Positions 1 to 5,757 of a stretch of 9,047 nt of DNA are shown here, in pieces. The translations under genes and the position numbers were made by a program. Position 1 is the first letter of the stretch, and the number at the start of each line of letters is the position of its first letter. Origin of the DNA: Pseudomonadota bacterium (GTDB taxonomy: Bacteria; Pseudomonadota; Alphaproteobacteria; Rhizobiales; Rhizobiaceae); assembly GCA_023393575.1 (NCBI GenBank), contig JAEWKX010000049.1, forward strand, positions 1 to 9,047, in the 5' to 3' direction. The notes beneath the pieces are model-generated. The model did not search any database. It saw only the letters and a list, made by a program, of their open reading frames with translations, and was not told the origin of the DNA.

Positions 1-1
1 G

Positions 2-367
2 TCGATCAACGATTTCAAATGGAACGACTGGGCAAGCAGTGTCGGCGTCAGTTATCGGCCGCGCTTCGTTCCCGTTTCCACGCGCGCGGAAGCCGTGGCG
101 AAAAGCGCCCGCTTCTGGGGCGTCCAGTTCCGCAAGGAGGATAGGGCTGGAAACGCGAGGGAGCAGCAGGGCGACCTGTTGTCTCCGCCAAAGCAAACGC
201 AGCGCGGCGTGCGGGGTTTTGCGAAGCAGTTCCTGGCAGCACCATCCGTTCTGGCTCTGTGGCAGGCAAGCCGGGCCGAGCCTCAACTCAGCCCCGAAGG
301 AGCGCTGGAGGCTCTCCGGGAACGCTTTCACGAGACCCTGGAGGCGATCCGCCGCGACTATTTCTGA
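2..367 (+). CDS. exoV: Partial CDS, C-terminal 121 residues of a probable ExoV-like polysaccharide pyruvyltransferase
   Basis: The frame is open from the first bases of the window to a TGA at 365-367, so only the C-terminus of a longer protein is present. Its first part contains a FKWNDWASS stretch, then SVGVSYRPRFVPV and a basic, alanine-rich helix. This resembles the C-terminal part of polysaccharide pyruvyltransferases of the ExoV/GumL type, which transfer pyruvate from phosphoenolpyruvate to a terminal sugar as a ketal on the cytoplasmic lipid-linked repeat unit. No catalytic core is visible. The assignment rests on that weak resemblance and on the neighbour: in S. meliloti exoV lies next to, and converges on, exoU, as here. 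The last ~60 residues are a charged, helical extension of unknown role. The end overlaps the exoU stop on the other strand by 10 nt. A different EPS-modifying enzyme remains possible. Confidence 0.55.
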   Translation, partial: SINDFKWNDWASSVGVSYRPRFVPVSTRAEAVAKSARFWGVQFRKEDRAGNAREQQGDLLSPPKQTQRGVRGFAKQFLAAPSVLALWQASRAEPQLSPEGALEALRERFHETLEAIRRDYF

Positions 368-1344
368 GGAGCGGGAACACCGGGCATGAGGTATCGAATT
401 GCGGTGCCCGACGGTGTCTCGGGTTTTACTCTCTTGCGGATCGCACCGATCTTGTCGCGAAGGATACCGCTGGCGACCGCCGGGATCGCCGTGGGGGACG
501 CCAGAAGATGGCGGAGGGCTGCAGCCTTGCCGGCCTTGGCCTTCCTATCGAGAAATGCCCGGGGTTCGTAACGGTCACGGATATGCTTCTCGTGCCTTGC
601 CAATGCTGCGTCTATCTCGGGCGGTAAGGTCTGGGCCCGGATGGCGCTGTCCGCCTTCCACAGCCGGCGCAGGTCCTCGGTCCGATGCTGTCCGCTCAGG
701 GAATCGGCTCGCACGACCGCCGCATAGCCGCAGTGCTCTATGATCGTGTAGCGCGCACCCCTGAGAAGCGCTCTAAGGTAGAAATCATAATCCTCGCCCA
801 ACCGCAGGGACTCGTCGTACCGGAGATCATGCGCCTCCAGGAAGCTGCGTCGCATCACCGGCTTCAAGAAGCCGATCTCCCCCCGGCGCACGCCGGGCTG
901 CGAGATATTGCCCTCGATGAAGTGCAGGGCGGACAATCGCCGAGCCCTGGGCAGGAACGGCTGCGGCTCGACCGCGCCGCTGGCATCGGTCGTGAAGACG
1001 ATGTTGTCGGCTATAAAATCCCAATCCTGCTGCTGCAGCATCGGATCGAACCTGCCATCGATGAAGAAGTCGTCAGCATCCAGGATCGCGATGAGCGGCG
1101 AGGACGACAGCTTTATGGCGTGGTTGCGAGCCGCCGCCGGACCCCGGTTCTCGGAGAAGGAAATTACGTTGAGGCGCCCGCTCCCGTCATCCGCACGGCG
1201 GGCCACGTCCGCGGTCTCGTCCGTCGATCCGTCGTCGACGACGATGACCTCTGCAACGGCCGGCTCCCGCAGTGCGGACCTGACGGCAGTTGGAATTGTC
1301 GTCGCAGCGTTCTTGGCGGCTATAATCACGCAGATCGCGTCCAT
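358..1344 (-). CDS. exoU: Family 2 glycosyltransferase, probable succinoglycan side-chain glucosyltransferase ExoU
   Basis: This is a 328-residue cytoplasmic GT-A fold glycosyltransferase. The N-terminus (MDAICVIIAAKNAATTI) is the first strand and loop of the family. DDGS (residues 37-40) is the nucleotide-binding acidic site, DADD (89-92) holds the metal-binding DxD, and GEDYDFY (183-189) carries the likely catalytic acidic pair. EGNIS, GEIGFLKPVM and CGYAAVVR also fit my memory of ExoU-type enzymes. In S. meliloti ExoU adds the sixth sugar, a beta-1,6 glucose, to the lipid-linked octasaccharide; the same substrate here is inferred. An in-frame ATG lies 15 nt further upstream (1357-1359), but GAGGA sits 8 nt before the ATG at 1342-1344, and the shorter form begins directly with the conserved strand. 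It lies 82 nt downstream of exoX on the same strand, probably in one transcript, with no clear terminator between them. ExoO or ExoW are less likely names. Confidence 0.82.
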   Translation of the reverse strand: MDAICVIIAAKNAATTIPTAVRSALREPAVAEVIVVDDGSTDETADVARRADDGSGRLNVISFSENRGPAAARNHAIKLSSSPLIAILDADDFFIDGRFDPMLQQQDWDFIADNIVFTTDASGAVEPQPFLPRARRLSALHFIEGNISQPGVRRGEIGFLKPVMRRSFLEAHDLRYDESLRLGEDYDFYLRALLRGARYTIIEHCGYAAVVRADSLSGQHRTEDLRRLWKADSAIRAQTLPPEIDAALARHEKHIRDRYEPRAFLDRKAKAGKAAALRHLLASPTAIPAVASGILRDKIGAIRKRVKPETPSGTAIRYLMPGVPAPQK

Positions 1345-1352
1345 CTGGTCGA

Positions 1353-1357
1353 TCCTC
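1353..1357 (-). promoter_or_regulatory. Ribosome binding site that decides the exoU start
   Basis: Read on the minus strand, GAGGA lies 8 nt upstream of the ATG at 1342-1344. It lies inside the first codons of the longer alternative ATG (1357-1359), which has only a poor GAAG directly in front of it. This favours the shorter, 328-residue ExoU. Confidence 0.55.
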
Positions 1358-1426
1358 ATCTTCAGCAGTCATCCCTGGTGCCGAAGATATAGCTAGGAAG
1401 ATGTCCAGGATATGGAACCGGGAAGT

Positions 1427-1714
1427 TCAGCCGTCGGTAATCTTGAGATTGGTTGCGGCGGCATCGGCGGGCACGTCTGCGTTCCGCGTGGCCCGGCCCC
1501 GCAGATGCTGTGCAGGATCGGAAGCGCTCTCGCGCGACGCCTTCTCCCGGCGGACAAGATAGAGGACGCCGATGAAATAGCCGATTTGCAGGATGATGGC
1601 ACAGGCCAAGGTCTGGACAAGGGCGATCACGAGAGAACCGGTCATCAGGTAGGAAGCGGCTGCAAAGACGAGCAGCACGCACATCATGCTCACGAAGACC
1701 TTGGGTGCATACAT
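1427..1714 (-). CDS. exoX: ExoX-type exopolysaccharide production repressor, small inner-membrane protein
   Basis: This 95-residue protein starts MYAPKVFVSMMC, typical of rhizobial exopolysaccharide production repressors of the ExoX/SyrA-like family. Two hydrophobic helices span roughly residues 6-24 and 29-54, followed by the basic anchor RREKASRE and a hydrophilic cytoplasmic tail of about 40 residues. In S. meliloti ExoX lowers succinoglycan output post-translationally, apparently by acting on ExoY, and the exoX:exoY dosage ratio sets polymer yield. A longer in-frame reading begins at 1807, but its extra 31 residues have no membrane or family character. The ATG at 1712-1714 has a near-ideal GGGAGGA 6 nt upstream, so I chose it. 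The gene is divergent from exoY across ~700 bp and is followed by exoU. Family assignment is from recognised sequence character plus synteny; the mechanism is inferred from the S. meliloti counterpart. Confidence 0.82.
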   Translation of the reverse strand: MYAPKVFVSMMCVLLVFAAASYLMTGSLVIALVQTLACAIILQIGYFIGVLYLVRREKASRESASDPAQHLRGRATRNADVPADAAATNLKITDG

Positions 1715-1720
1715 GATCCG

Positions 1721-1727
1721 TCCTCCC
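1721..1727 (-). promoter_or_regulatory. Strong ribosome binding site of exoX
   Basis: GGGAGGA on the minus strand lies 6 nt upstream of the ATG at 1712-1714. It is the best Shine-Dalgarno match seen in the window and fixes the exoX start, ruling out the upstream ATG at 1807. A strong site fits a protein whose amount relative to ExoY matters. Confidence 0.7.
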
Positions 1728-1778
1728 GGATACGTCCTTTCCAGATGTCGGTCCCTTGGCTCCTCTCCAATCGATGGA

Positions 1779-1807
1779 AGCATATTGAGCCAGACACGAA
1801 CGTTCAA
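1779..1807 (-). promoter_or_regulatory. Candidate sigma70-type promoter of exoX
   Basis: On the minus strand TTGAAC (1802-1807) and TATGCT (1779-1784) are separated by 17 bp, each matching consensus at four of six positions. Initiation would fall near 1772, giving a leader of about 57 nt before the exoX ATG. The -35 hexamer lies within the inverted repeat at 1790-1816, so a protein bound there could block it. Confidence 0.4.
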
Positions 1808-1816
1808 GTTGTCTGG
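1790..1816. repeat. Inverted repeat with 7-bp arms, possible exoX operator
   Basis: CCAGACA (1790-1796) and TGTCTGG (1810-1816) are perfect reverse complements 13 bp apart. Between them is an 8-bp palindrome, GAACGTTC (1798-1805), with a different centre. The element covers the candidate exoX -35. It is dyad-shaped like an operator, but I recognise no regulator for it. Confidence 0.4.
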
Positions 1817-2002
1817 GCGCGATTCTACAACAGGCTTCGTGAAATAACCGTAACCTGGCGGGGCTTTCGTCGCGAAAGCAAGGACTTGTCTCCGACGCAG
1901 AACATAGTGTCGCCAAAATCCCGGATCGAGCCGCCCGTTTTCGGCCAGGACCCTACTCCCTACAAATTATCATCGATCAATTTTTGTTACGCATTTGACG
2001 AC

Positions 2003-2015
2003 TGTCAGGCTGACA
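2003..2015. repeat. Inverted repeat, 6-bp arms around one base
   Basis: TGTCAG (2003-2008), G, CTGACA (2010-2015). It is the first of five short dyads in 85 bp. Alone it is no more than expected by chance, so its interest is its place in the cluster. Confidence 0.3.
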
Positions 2016-2029
2016 TTGCGGCACCGCAA
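2016..2029. repeat. Inverted repeat TTGCGG-CA-CCGCAA
   Basis: Six-base arms (2016-2021 and 2024-2029) flank CA and abut the previous dyad directly. Its outer arms TTGC/GCAA are shared with the next element at 2037-2047, which may indicate two sites for one protein. Confidence 0.35.
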
Positions 2030-2036
2030 CAACGTA

Positions 2037-2047
2037 TTGCACTGCAA
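2037..2047. repeat. Inverted repeat TTGCA-C-TGCAA
   Basis: Five-base arms surround a central C. The centre (2042) is about 19.5 bp from the centre of the dyad at 2016-2029, and the TTGC/GCAA arms recur. Short enough to be chance on its own. Confidence 0.3.
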
Positions 2048-2052
2048 AAAAC

Positions 2053-2070
2053 ATGGGACCTAGGTCCCAT
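2053..2070. promoter_or_regulatory. Perfect 18-bp palindrome, probable operator
   Basis: ATGGGACCTAGGTCCCAT is identical to its reverse complement over all 18 bases. By a rough equal-base estimate about 0.035 such sites are expected in a window this size. No T-run follows on either strand, and a hairpin with no loop is a poor RNA element, so a DNA site for a dimeric regulator is more likely than a terminator. It lies ~340 bp upstream of the exoX and exoY starts alike, so it could serve either gene. I do not recognise the regulator. Confidence 0.6.
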
Positions 2071-2076
2071 AGCCAA

Positions 2077-2087
2077 GAAATGATTTC
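2077..2087. repeat. Inverted repeat GAAAT-G-ATTTC
   Basis: Five-base arms surround a central G. The centre (2082) is 20.5 bp from that of the 18-bp palindrome, continuing the ~20-bp spacing of the cluster. Unremarkable in isolation. Confidence 0.25.
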
Positions 2088-2098
2088 AAAGGCGTGGA

Positions 2099-2131
2099 TG
2101 CATTGACACTGCATTGCCCGAAATCTGAATT
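2099..2131 (+). promoter_or_regulatory. Weak candidate promoter upstream of exoY, with a direct repeat
   Basis: TTGACA (2103-2108) is a perfect -35 hexamer, but the best -10 at 17 bp, TGAATT (2126-2131), is poor. The heptamer TGCATTG occurs twice 11 bp apart (2099-2105 and 2110-2116), one helical turn, so an activator could compensate for the weak -10. Initiation here would give a leader of about 270 nt before exoY. Confidence 0.25.
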
Positions 2132-2270
2132 TGAGACATTAAAATATAGCTGTAATCAATGTCTAAAGTCCGAAGACAAACATGGAAAACAACCAAGTAA
2201 GAAATCGATAGATACTTAAGTTTCATAAATGAAATCAATTAATTTAAAAACTTCTAATAAAATAATTTCT
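2121..2270. promoter_or_regulatory. AT-rich block upstream of exoY, possible silencer or MucR-type site
   Basis: Counting gives 36 G or C in 150 bases (24%), far below the flanking genes. It contains A- and T-tracts, the inverted repeat TTTCAT-AA-ATGAAA (2221-2234) and TGTCT/AGACA arms (2160-2164, 2174-2178). MucR/Ros-family proteins, which control exo genes in rhizobia, prefer AT-rich DNA. Binding here is inferred. Confidence 0.45.
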
Positions 2271-2411
2271 CCCCTCCCGGCCGCCTCATCCTGACGCATC
2301 GACAAAAAAATCCCTGGCATCAAATTCCGAACACAGACTTATTATCCCATTGCCCCCACGCACGACGCGCCGCACAGGCACCGACCTCGCAACATAAATG
2401 GAGCTATCTCT

Positions 2412-3092
2412 ATGAAGTCAGCGACACGTTCGGCCGGATCGCCGTTCATGACAACCGAAGAGGTCCCGCTCGCATTTCCGCTGGGCGGGCTTGCCAAGCG
2501 TGGCTTCGACATCAGCGCCGCCGCATTGGCCCTGATCGTCTTCAGCCCGATTTTCGTGATGATCATGGCTCTCGTGAAGTTTTCCGATGGTGGCCGTATC
2601 TTCTACGGGCACCGGCGAGTGGGCCACAATGGCCGATACTTCCATTGCCTGAAGTTCCGCACCATGGTGGTGAACGGCGACGAGGTTCTGAGGAAACACC
2701 TTCAGGCGAACCCGCAAGCCGCCGAGGAATGGCGGGCGACACGCAAGCTTCGCTCGGACCCTCGGGTGACCGCCGTAGGCGCGGTGCTGCGCAAGCTCAG
2801 CCTCGACGAACTGCCGCAGCTGATCAACATCCTGCGGGGAGACATGAGCGTGGTAGGGCCTCGTCCCGTGGTCGATGAGGAACTCGGCATCTACGACAGC
2901 CACGCCGTCTACTACCTTCGCACCCGGCCCGGTCTCACCGGACTATGGCAGATCAGCGGACGCAACGATGTGTCCTACGAAACGCGGATCGCCTTCGACA
3001 CCCACTACGTGCAGAACTGGTCCCTGATCCAGGACATCCTCATCATCGCCAAGACCATTCCTGCGGTCTGCCTGTCGCGCGGCAGCTATTGA
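2412..3092 (+). CDS. exoY: ExoY, undecaprenyl-phosphate sugar-1-phosphate transferase (initiating enzyme)
   Basis: This 226-residue bacterial sugar transferase (small phosphoglycosyl transferase type) moves a sugar phosphate from a UDP-sugar, galactose in S. meliloti, to undecaprenyl phosphate at the inner membrane and so starts each repeat unit. K29-R30 lead into a single hydrophobic membrane-entering helix (about 34-57) with a central SP (P46). KFRTM lies at 81-85. DPRVTAVGAVLRKLSLDELPQ (116-136) contains the catalytic Asp-Glu pair D132-E133. GPRPV lies at 149-153, RPGLTGLWQISGR at 172-184, and NWSLIQDI near 202-209. Length and motif order are complete. GGAG (2400-2403) lies 8 nt before the ATG and supports this start over M13. 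exoF follows after 84 nt that include a strong hairpin. ExoX, encoded divergently, is the expected negative regulator. Confidence 0.93.
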   Translation: MKSATRSAGSPFMTTEEVPLAFPLGGLAKRGFDISAAALALIVFSPIFVMIMALVKFSDGGRIFYGHRRVGHNGRYFHCLKFRTMVVNGDEVLRKHLQANPQAAEEWRATRKLRSDPRVTAVGAVLRKLSLDELPQLINILRGDMSVVGPRPVVDEELGIYDSHAVYYLRTRPGLTGLWQISGRNDVSYETRIAFDTHYVQNWSLIQDILIIAKTIPAVCLSRGSY

Positions 3093-3124
3093 GCCTGCCG
3101 TCATCCTGTATCGATACCCGTGTG

Positions 3125-3148
3125 GAACGAAGGCGCTGGCCTTCGTTC
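3125..3148 (+). other. Strong RNA hairpin between exoY and exoF
   Basis: GAACGAAGGC (3125-3134) and GCCTTCGTTC (3139-3148) form a perfect 10-bp stem with a GCTG loop, 33 nt after the exoY stop and 28 nt before the exoF ATG. The bases after it (GCAGCCTCCG) contain no T-run, so it is not a classic intrinsic terminator. It could be a partial terminator, an RNA-processing site or a 3' stabiliser that lets exoY and exoF be expressed at different levels. Confidence 0.6.
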
Positions 3149-3176
3149 GCAGCCTCCGAAAACGTAAGGATCCATC

Positions 3177-4430
3177 ATGCGATACCCTGCCATCACAACA
3201 GGGCATATGCCGTCCATTCTGGGCCTGCTGGGGGCACTGTTATTGACCGGCACGCCTGCCATGGCCCAGGACGCAGGCTACCGCCTCGGCGTCATGGACA
3301 GGTTGAAGGTGCGGGTCGCGGAATGGCAACCGGCCGACGGAACGGTCCGCAGTTGGGACGTCGTCGCCGGCGATTACGCAGTCGGTCCGGACGGATCCAT
3401 TTCCCTCCCCTTCATCGGCCAGATGGAGGTATCGGGCAAAACGACGGCAGAGGTCGCGACGGAGATCGCCCATGAGCTGCAGAGCAAGTTCGCCCTGCGG
3501 ACGGAGCCGTCCGCATCGGTCGAGATCGCCCAGTTCCGGCCAATCTTTCTCACCGGCGATGTGAACACACCCGGCGAGTTCCCCTATGCGCCCAATCTGA
3601 CGGTCCTGAAGGCGGTAAGTTTGGCAGGAGGGCTCCGCCGGGCGGAGGCGGGGCAGCGCTTCGCGCGCGACTTCATCAACGCACGAGGTGATGCCGCGGT
3701 TTACGGCAGCGAACGCAGCCGTTTGATTGCCCGCCGCGCGAGACTTCTCGCCGAGGTAGAGGGAGCCGATACGATCAAGATCCCACAGGAGCTCGGCAAT
3801 ATCCCCAATTCGGATGAGCTGATCGCCAGCGAGACTGCACTGATGAAATCCCGCCGCCAGCGGTACGAGCTCCAGCTCAAGGCGCTCGCCGATCTTCGCG
3901 CGCTCCTGGAAAGCGAGGTTCAATCGCTCAACCAGAAGGCGGCTACCCAGAAGGAACAGTTGGAACTGGCCCAGAAGGATCGGGAACGCATCAGCCGCCT
4001 GAGCGAACAGGGGTTGGCGACAAGCCAGCGTCGCCTGTCGATCGAGGAGCGCACCGCCGACGTGGAATCCACCCTGCTCGACATCGACACGGCTGCCCTC
4101 AGGGCCAAGCAGGATATCAGCAAGGCCCTTCAGGACGAGATCAACCTGAGGAACGACTGGGAGGCGCAGCGAAGCAAGGAACTCCAGGATACGGAAGCCG
4201 AGCTGGAGAAACTGGAGCTGCAACTGACCACCAGCAGGGAACTGATGTCCGAGGCATTGGCGCAGTCCGCGGAAGCCCTTCGTTTCGATGCCAGCGGCAA
4301 GGCCGCATCGATCAAATACGTGATCGTTCGCGACGAAGGTGACGGTACAAAGGAGCTTGCCGCGGATGAAACCACGCCACTGCGGCCCGGAGATGTGGTC
4401 AAGGTGACGTCGGAATTGCTGCTGCAATGA
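3177..4430 (+). CDS. exoF: ExoF, outer-membrane polysaccharide export (OPX) family protein
   Basis: This 417-residue exported protein has a basic N-terminus and hydrophobic core ending in PAMA|QDAG, giving a likely signal peptidase I cut after A30. There is no lipobox cysteine, unlike Wza. A polysaccharide export domain spans about 33-118. An SLBB-type beta-grasp follows (about 121-160, from RPIFLTGDVNTPGEF). Residues 176-368 form a long charged coiled coil. A final beta-rich module (378-415, ending RPGDVVKVTSEL) resembles a second SLBB strand set. In S. meliloti ExoF is needed together with ExoY for the first lipid-linked sugar and is related to export proteins. The coil probably reaches across the periplasm towards an ExoP-type co-polymerase, which lies outside this window. 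AAGGA (3166-3170) is 6 nt before the ATG; M11 has no good site. The exoQ ribosome site overlaps this stop codon. Confidence 0.9.
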   Translation: MRYPAITTGHMPSILGLLGALLLTGTPAMAQDAGYRLGVMDRLKVRVAEWQPADGTVRSWDVVAGDYAVGPDGSISLPFIGQMEVSGKTTAEVATEIAHELQSKFALRTEPSASVEIAQFRPIFLTGDVNTPGEFPYAPNLTVLKAVSLAGGLRRAEAGQRFARDFINARGDAAVYGSERSRLIARRARLLAEVEGADTIKIPQELGNIPNSDELIASETALMKSRRQRYELQLKALADLRALLESEVQSLNQKAATQKEQLELAQKDRERISRLSEQGLATSQRRLSIEERTADVESTLLDIDTAALRAKQDISKALQDEINLRNDWEAQRSKELQDTEAELEKLELQLTTSRELMSEALAQSAEALRFDASGKAASIKYVIVRDEGDGTKELAADETTPLRPGDVVKVTSELLLQ

Positions 4431-4432
4431 GG
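4429..4432 (+). promoter_or_regulatory. Ribosome binding site of exoQ overlapping the exoF stop
   Basis: GAGG begins inside the exoF TGA (4428-4430) and lies 5 nt before the ATG at 4438-4440. It favours that ATG over the TTG one codon upstream. Ribosomes finishing exoF would stop on this site, suggesting translational coupling. Confidence 0.55.
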
Positions 4433-4437
4433 TTTTG

Positions 4438-5757
4438 ATGCGGATTGCGAAATCCCTCCTGGTCGACCCCGAAAACAACCGGCTCTACGGCGTTGTCGCG
4501 ATCGCGCTGTCCTTCTTCGTCTTCGCCTACTCCTCGCGGTTCGGGCAGGTCTCGATCCTTGCCTATTACGGCGTCTGGCTGCCCCTGATCCTCGTCGATT
4601 ACCGGCGGGTTCTGGGAAACTACTTCCGATATGTCTGGATCCTCGCCTTCGCGCTTTTCTGCTTCCTGTCCGCCTTCTGGTCGCAGGCCTCGGGCATATC
4701 GCTGCGCGCAGCGGTGCAGTATCTCACCCACGTGGCATGCGCGCTGATCGCCATGCGGGTATTGAGTACGGCGACGCTATCGCAAGGCGCAGTCATGGGC
4801 TGTGCGCTCGTGCTGCTCTTTTCCATGCTGTTCGGCAGCTACCACTATGATGCCCTGGACGGAACCTACAGCTTCGTCGGGGCCTTCTCGTCGAAGAACC
4901 AACTCGGCTTCTATGCCTCTTTGGGAGTGCTGTTTTCCTATGCCACGGCCATGGTCTTCCGCACTCGTTCCGGCTGGCTGCTTGCATGCGCCGCAACAGG
5001 CTTCCTGTCCCTCTATGCGCTGCTGGCGTCGCAATCGGCAACCTCGATCATCACCACGCTCGGCGTATTGGCCGCTGCACTGGTGATGCAGGCCACGCTG
5101 CTCCTGGCCCCGCGCGATCGTGTCTTCCTGTTCGGTGCCGGCATTGTTGTGGCCATCGGCGGAGGAGTAGCTGCTCTTCAGTTCGGCGCCCTGGACGCGC
5201 TCCTTGGAGTATTCGGAAAGGATTCCACCCTGACCGGACGCACCTATCTCTGGCAGCAGGGCATCATCGCCGCCGCGCAATCCCCCTGGATCGGCGTCGG
5301 TTACTACGGGTACTGGGTTCCCGGCTTCGCCGAGGCAGAACGCCTCTGGCAGGACTTCTTCATCACCTCTCGCAGCGGTTTCCATTTCCACAACACCTTC
5401 ATCGAAGCGATGGTGGAGACCGGCACAGCCGGGGCCCTCTTCCTCGCGGCCCTGCTTCTCCGTTCATTTTCGGGGCACCTGGGGCGTTTCATGCGTTCTT
5501 CGCGCAGCCCGCAATCCCTGGTGCTGGCAACCGTTTCGTTCCTGCTGGTTATCCGCTCCTTTGTGGAAATCGACATCATGCACCCCTATCACGTCGGTTC
5601 CTTCCTGCTCTATTTCGCTGCCGGAAAGCTGACGCTGATGCAAAGGCAGCCAGTGGTTTACTCCAGGCCTCGTCGACGTCACATGCCTGGATCCGAATTG
5701 ATGCTCACGATGAAGAAGACGCGGCTTGGCGGAACGTCGCGGAGTGACGCACGATGA
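4438..5757 (+). CDS. exoQ: ExoQ, exopolysaccharide polymerase (Wzy/O-antigen ligase superfamily)
   Basis: This 439-residue inner-membrane protein has about ten to twelve hydrophobic segments between residues 15 and 400 and a basic cytoplasmic tail (409-439). The superfamily's conserved region is clear: FSSKNQLGF (150-158) before a membrane segment, STLTGRTYLW (263-272) opening the large periplasmic loop, WIGVGYYGYW (284-293), and FHFHNTFIEAMVETG (315-329), with H318/N319 in the usual HN position. Wzy-type enzymes join lipid-linked repeat units at the periplasmic face. In S. meliloti ExoQ is required for high-molecular-weight succinoglycan. The start is set by GAGG overlapping the exoF stop. 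The end overlaps exoZ in ATGA (5754-5757), so exoF, exoQ and exoZ are almost certainly co-transcribed. A second polymerase-related gene (exoT) would be expected outside the window. Confidence 0.9.
   Translation: MRIAKSLLVDPENNRLYGVVAIALSFFVFAYSSRFGQVSILAYYGVWLPLILVDYRRVLGNYFRYVWILAFALFCFLSAFWSQASGISLRAAVQYLTHVACALIAMRVLSTATLSQGAVMGCALVLLFSMLFGSYHYDALDGTYSFVGAFSSKNQLGFYASLGVLFSYATAMVFRTRSGWLLACAATGFLSLYALLASQSATSIITTLGVLAAALVMQATLLLAPRDRVFLFGAGIVVAIGGGVAALQFGALDALLGVFGKDSTLTGRTYLWQQGIIAAAQSPWIGVGYYGYWVPGFAEAERLWQDFFITSRSGFHFHNTFIEAMVETGTAGALFLAALLLRSFSGHLGRFMRSSRSPQSLVLATVSFLLVIRSFVEIDIMHPYHVGSFLLYFAAGKLTLMQRQPVVYSRPRRRHMPGSELMLTMKKTRLGGTSRSDAR

Larger units (their letters stand above)
1715..2411. 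promoter_or_regulatory. Divergent exoX-exoY intergenic control region
   Basis: No credible gene lies in these 697 bp. The exoX-proximal third (1715-1960) has ordinary GC and carries a candidate exoX promoter with an inverted repeat over it. The middle (2003-2087) holds five close inverted repeats, including a perfect 18-bp palindrome. Next comes an AT-rich block (2121-2270, 36 G or C in 150 bases), then a GC-richer leader to exoY. In S. meliloti the corresponding region integrates several regulators, including the AT-preferring zinc-finger protein MucR. Which proteins bind here cannot be read from the sequence. Confidence 0.7.

Noticed and set aside
685..1392. Plus-strand open frames of 160-235 codons across exoU
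   Set aside because: They oppose a glycosyltransferase with clear motifs and show no coherent fold, so they are shadows.
1715..1807. Longer ExoX starting at the ATG at 1805-1807
   Set aside because: The extra 31 residues show no family or membrane character and would start inside the candidate -35 element, whereas the ATG at 1712-1714 has a near-perfect ribosome site.
2053..2070. Reading the 18-bp palindrome as a transcription terminator
   Set aside because: There is no loop and no T-run on either side, and it lies upstream of both flanking genes rather than after one.
2315..2330. Sigma54 promoter suggested by TGGCAT upstream of exoY
   Set aside because: The GC dinucleotide required 10 bp after the GG is not there (CG instead), and the TTGC half is missing.
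2317..2345. Sigma70 promoter using TATTAT (2340-2345) close to exoY
   Set aside because: The -10 is good, but no acceptable -35 lies 16-18 bp upstream, so I did not list it as a feature.
3240..4478. Long open frame (412 codons) on the minus strand across exoF
   Set aside because: It is an antisense shadow of a high-GC gene. The exoF frame has a signal peptide and recognisable domains, and the antisense product has none.
4777..5391. Minus-strand 204-codon frame across exoQ
   Set aside because: The product is low-complexity and rich in Gly, Glu and Gln, antisense to a clear membrane polymerase; a compositional shadow.
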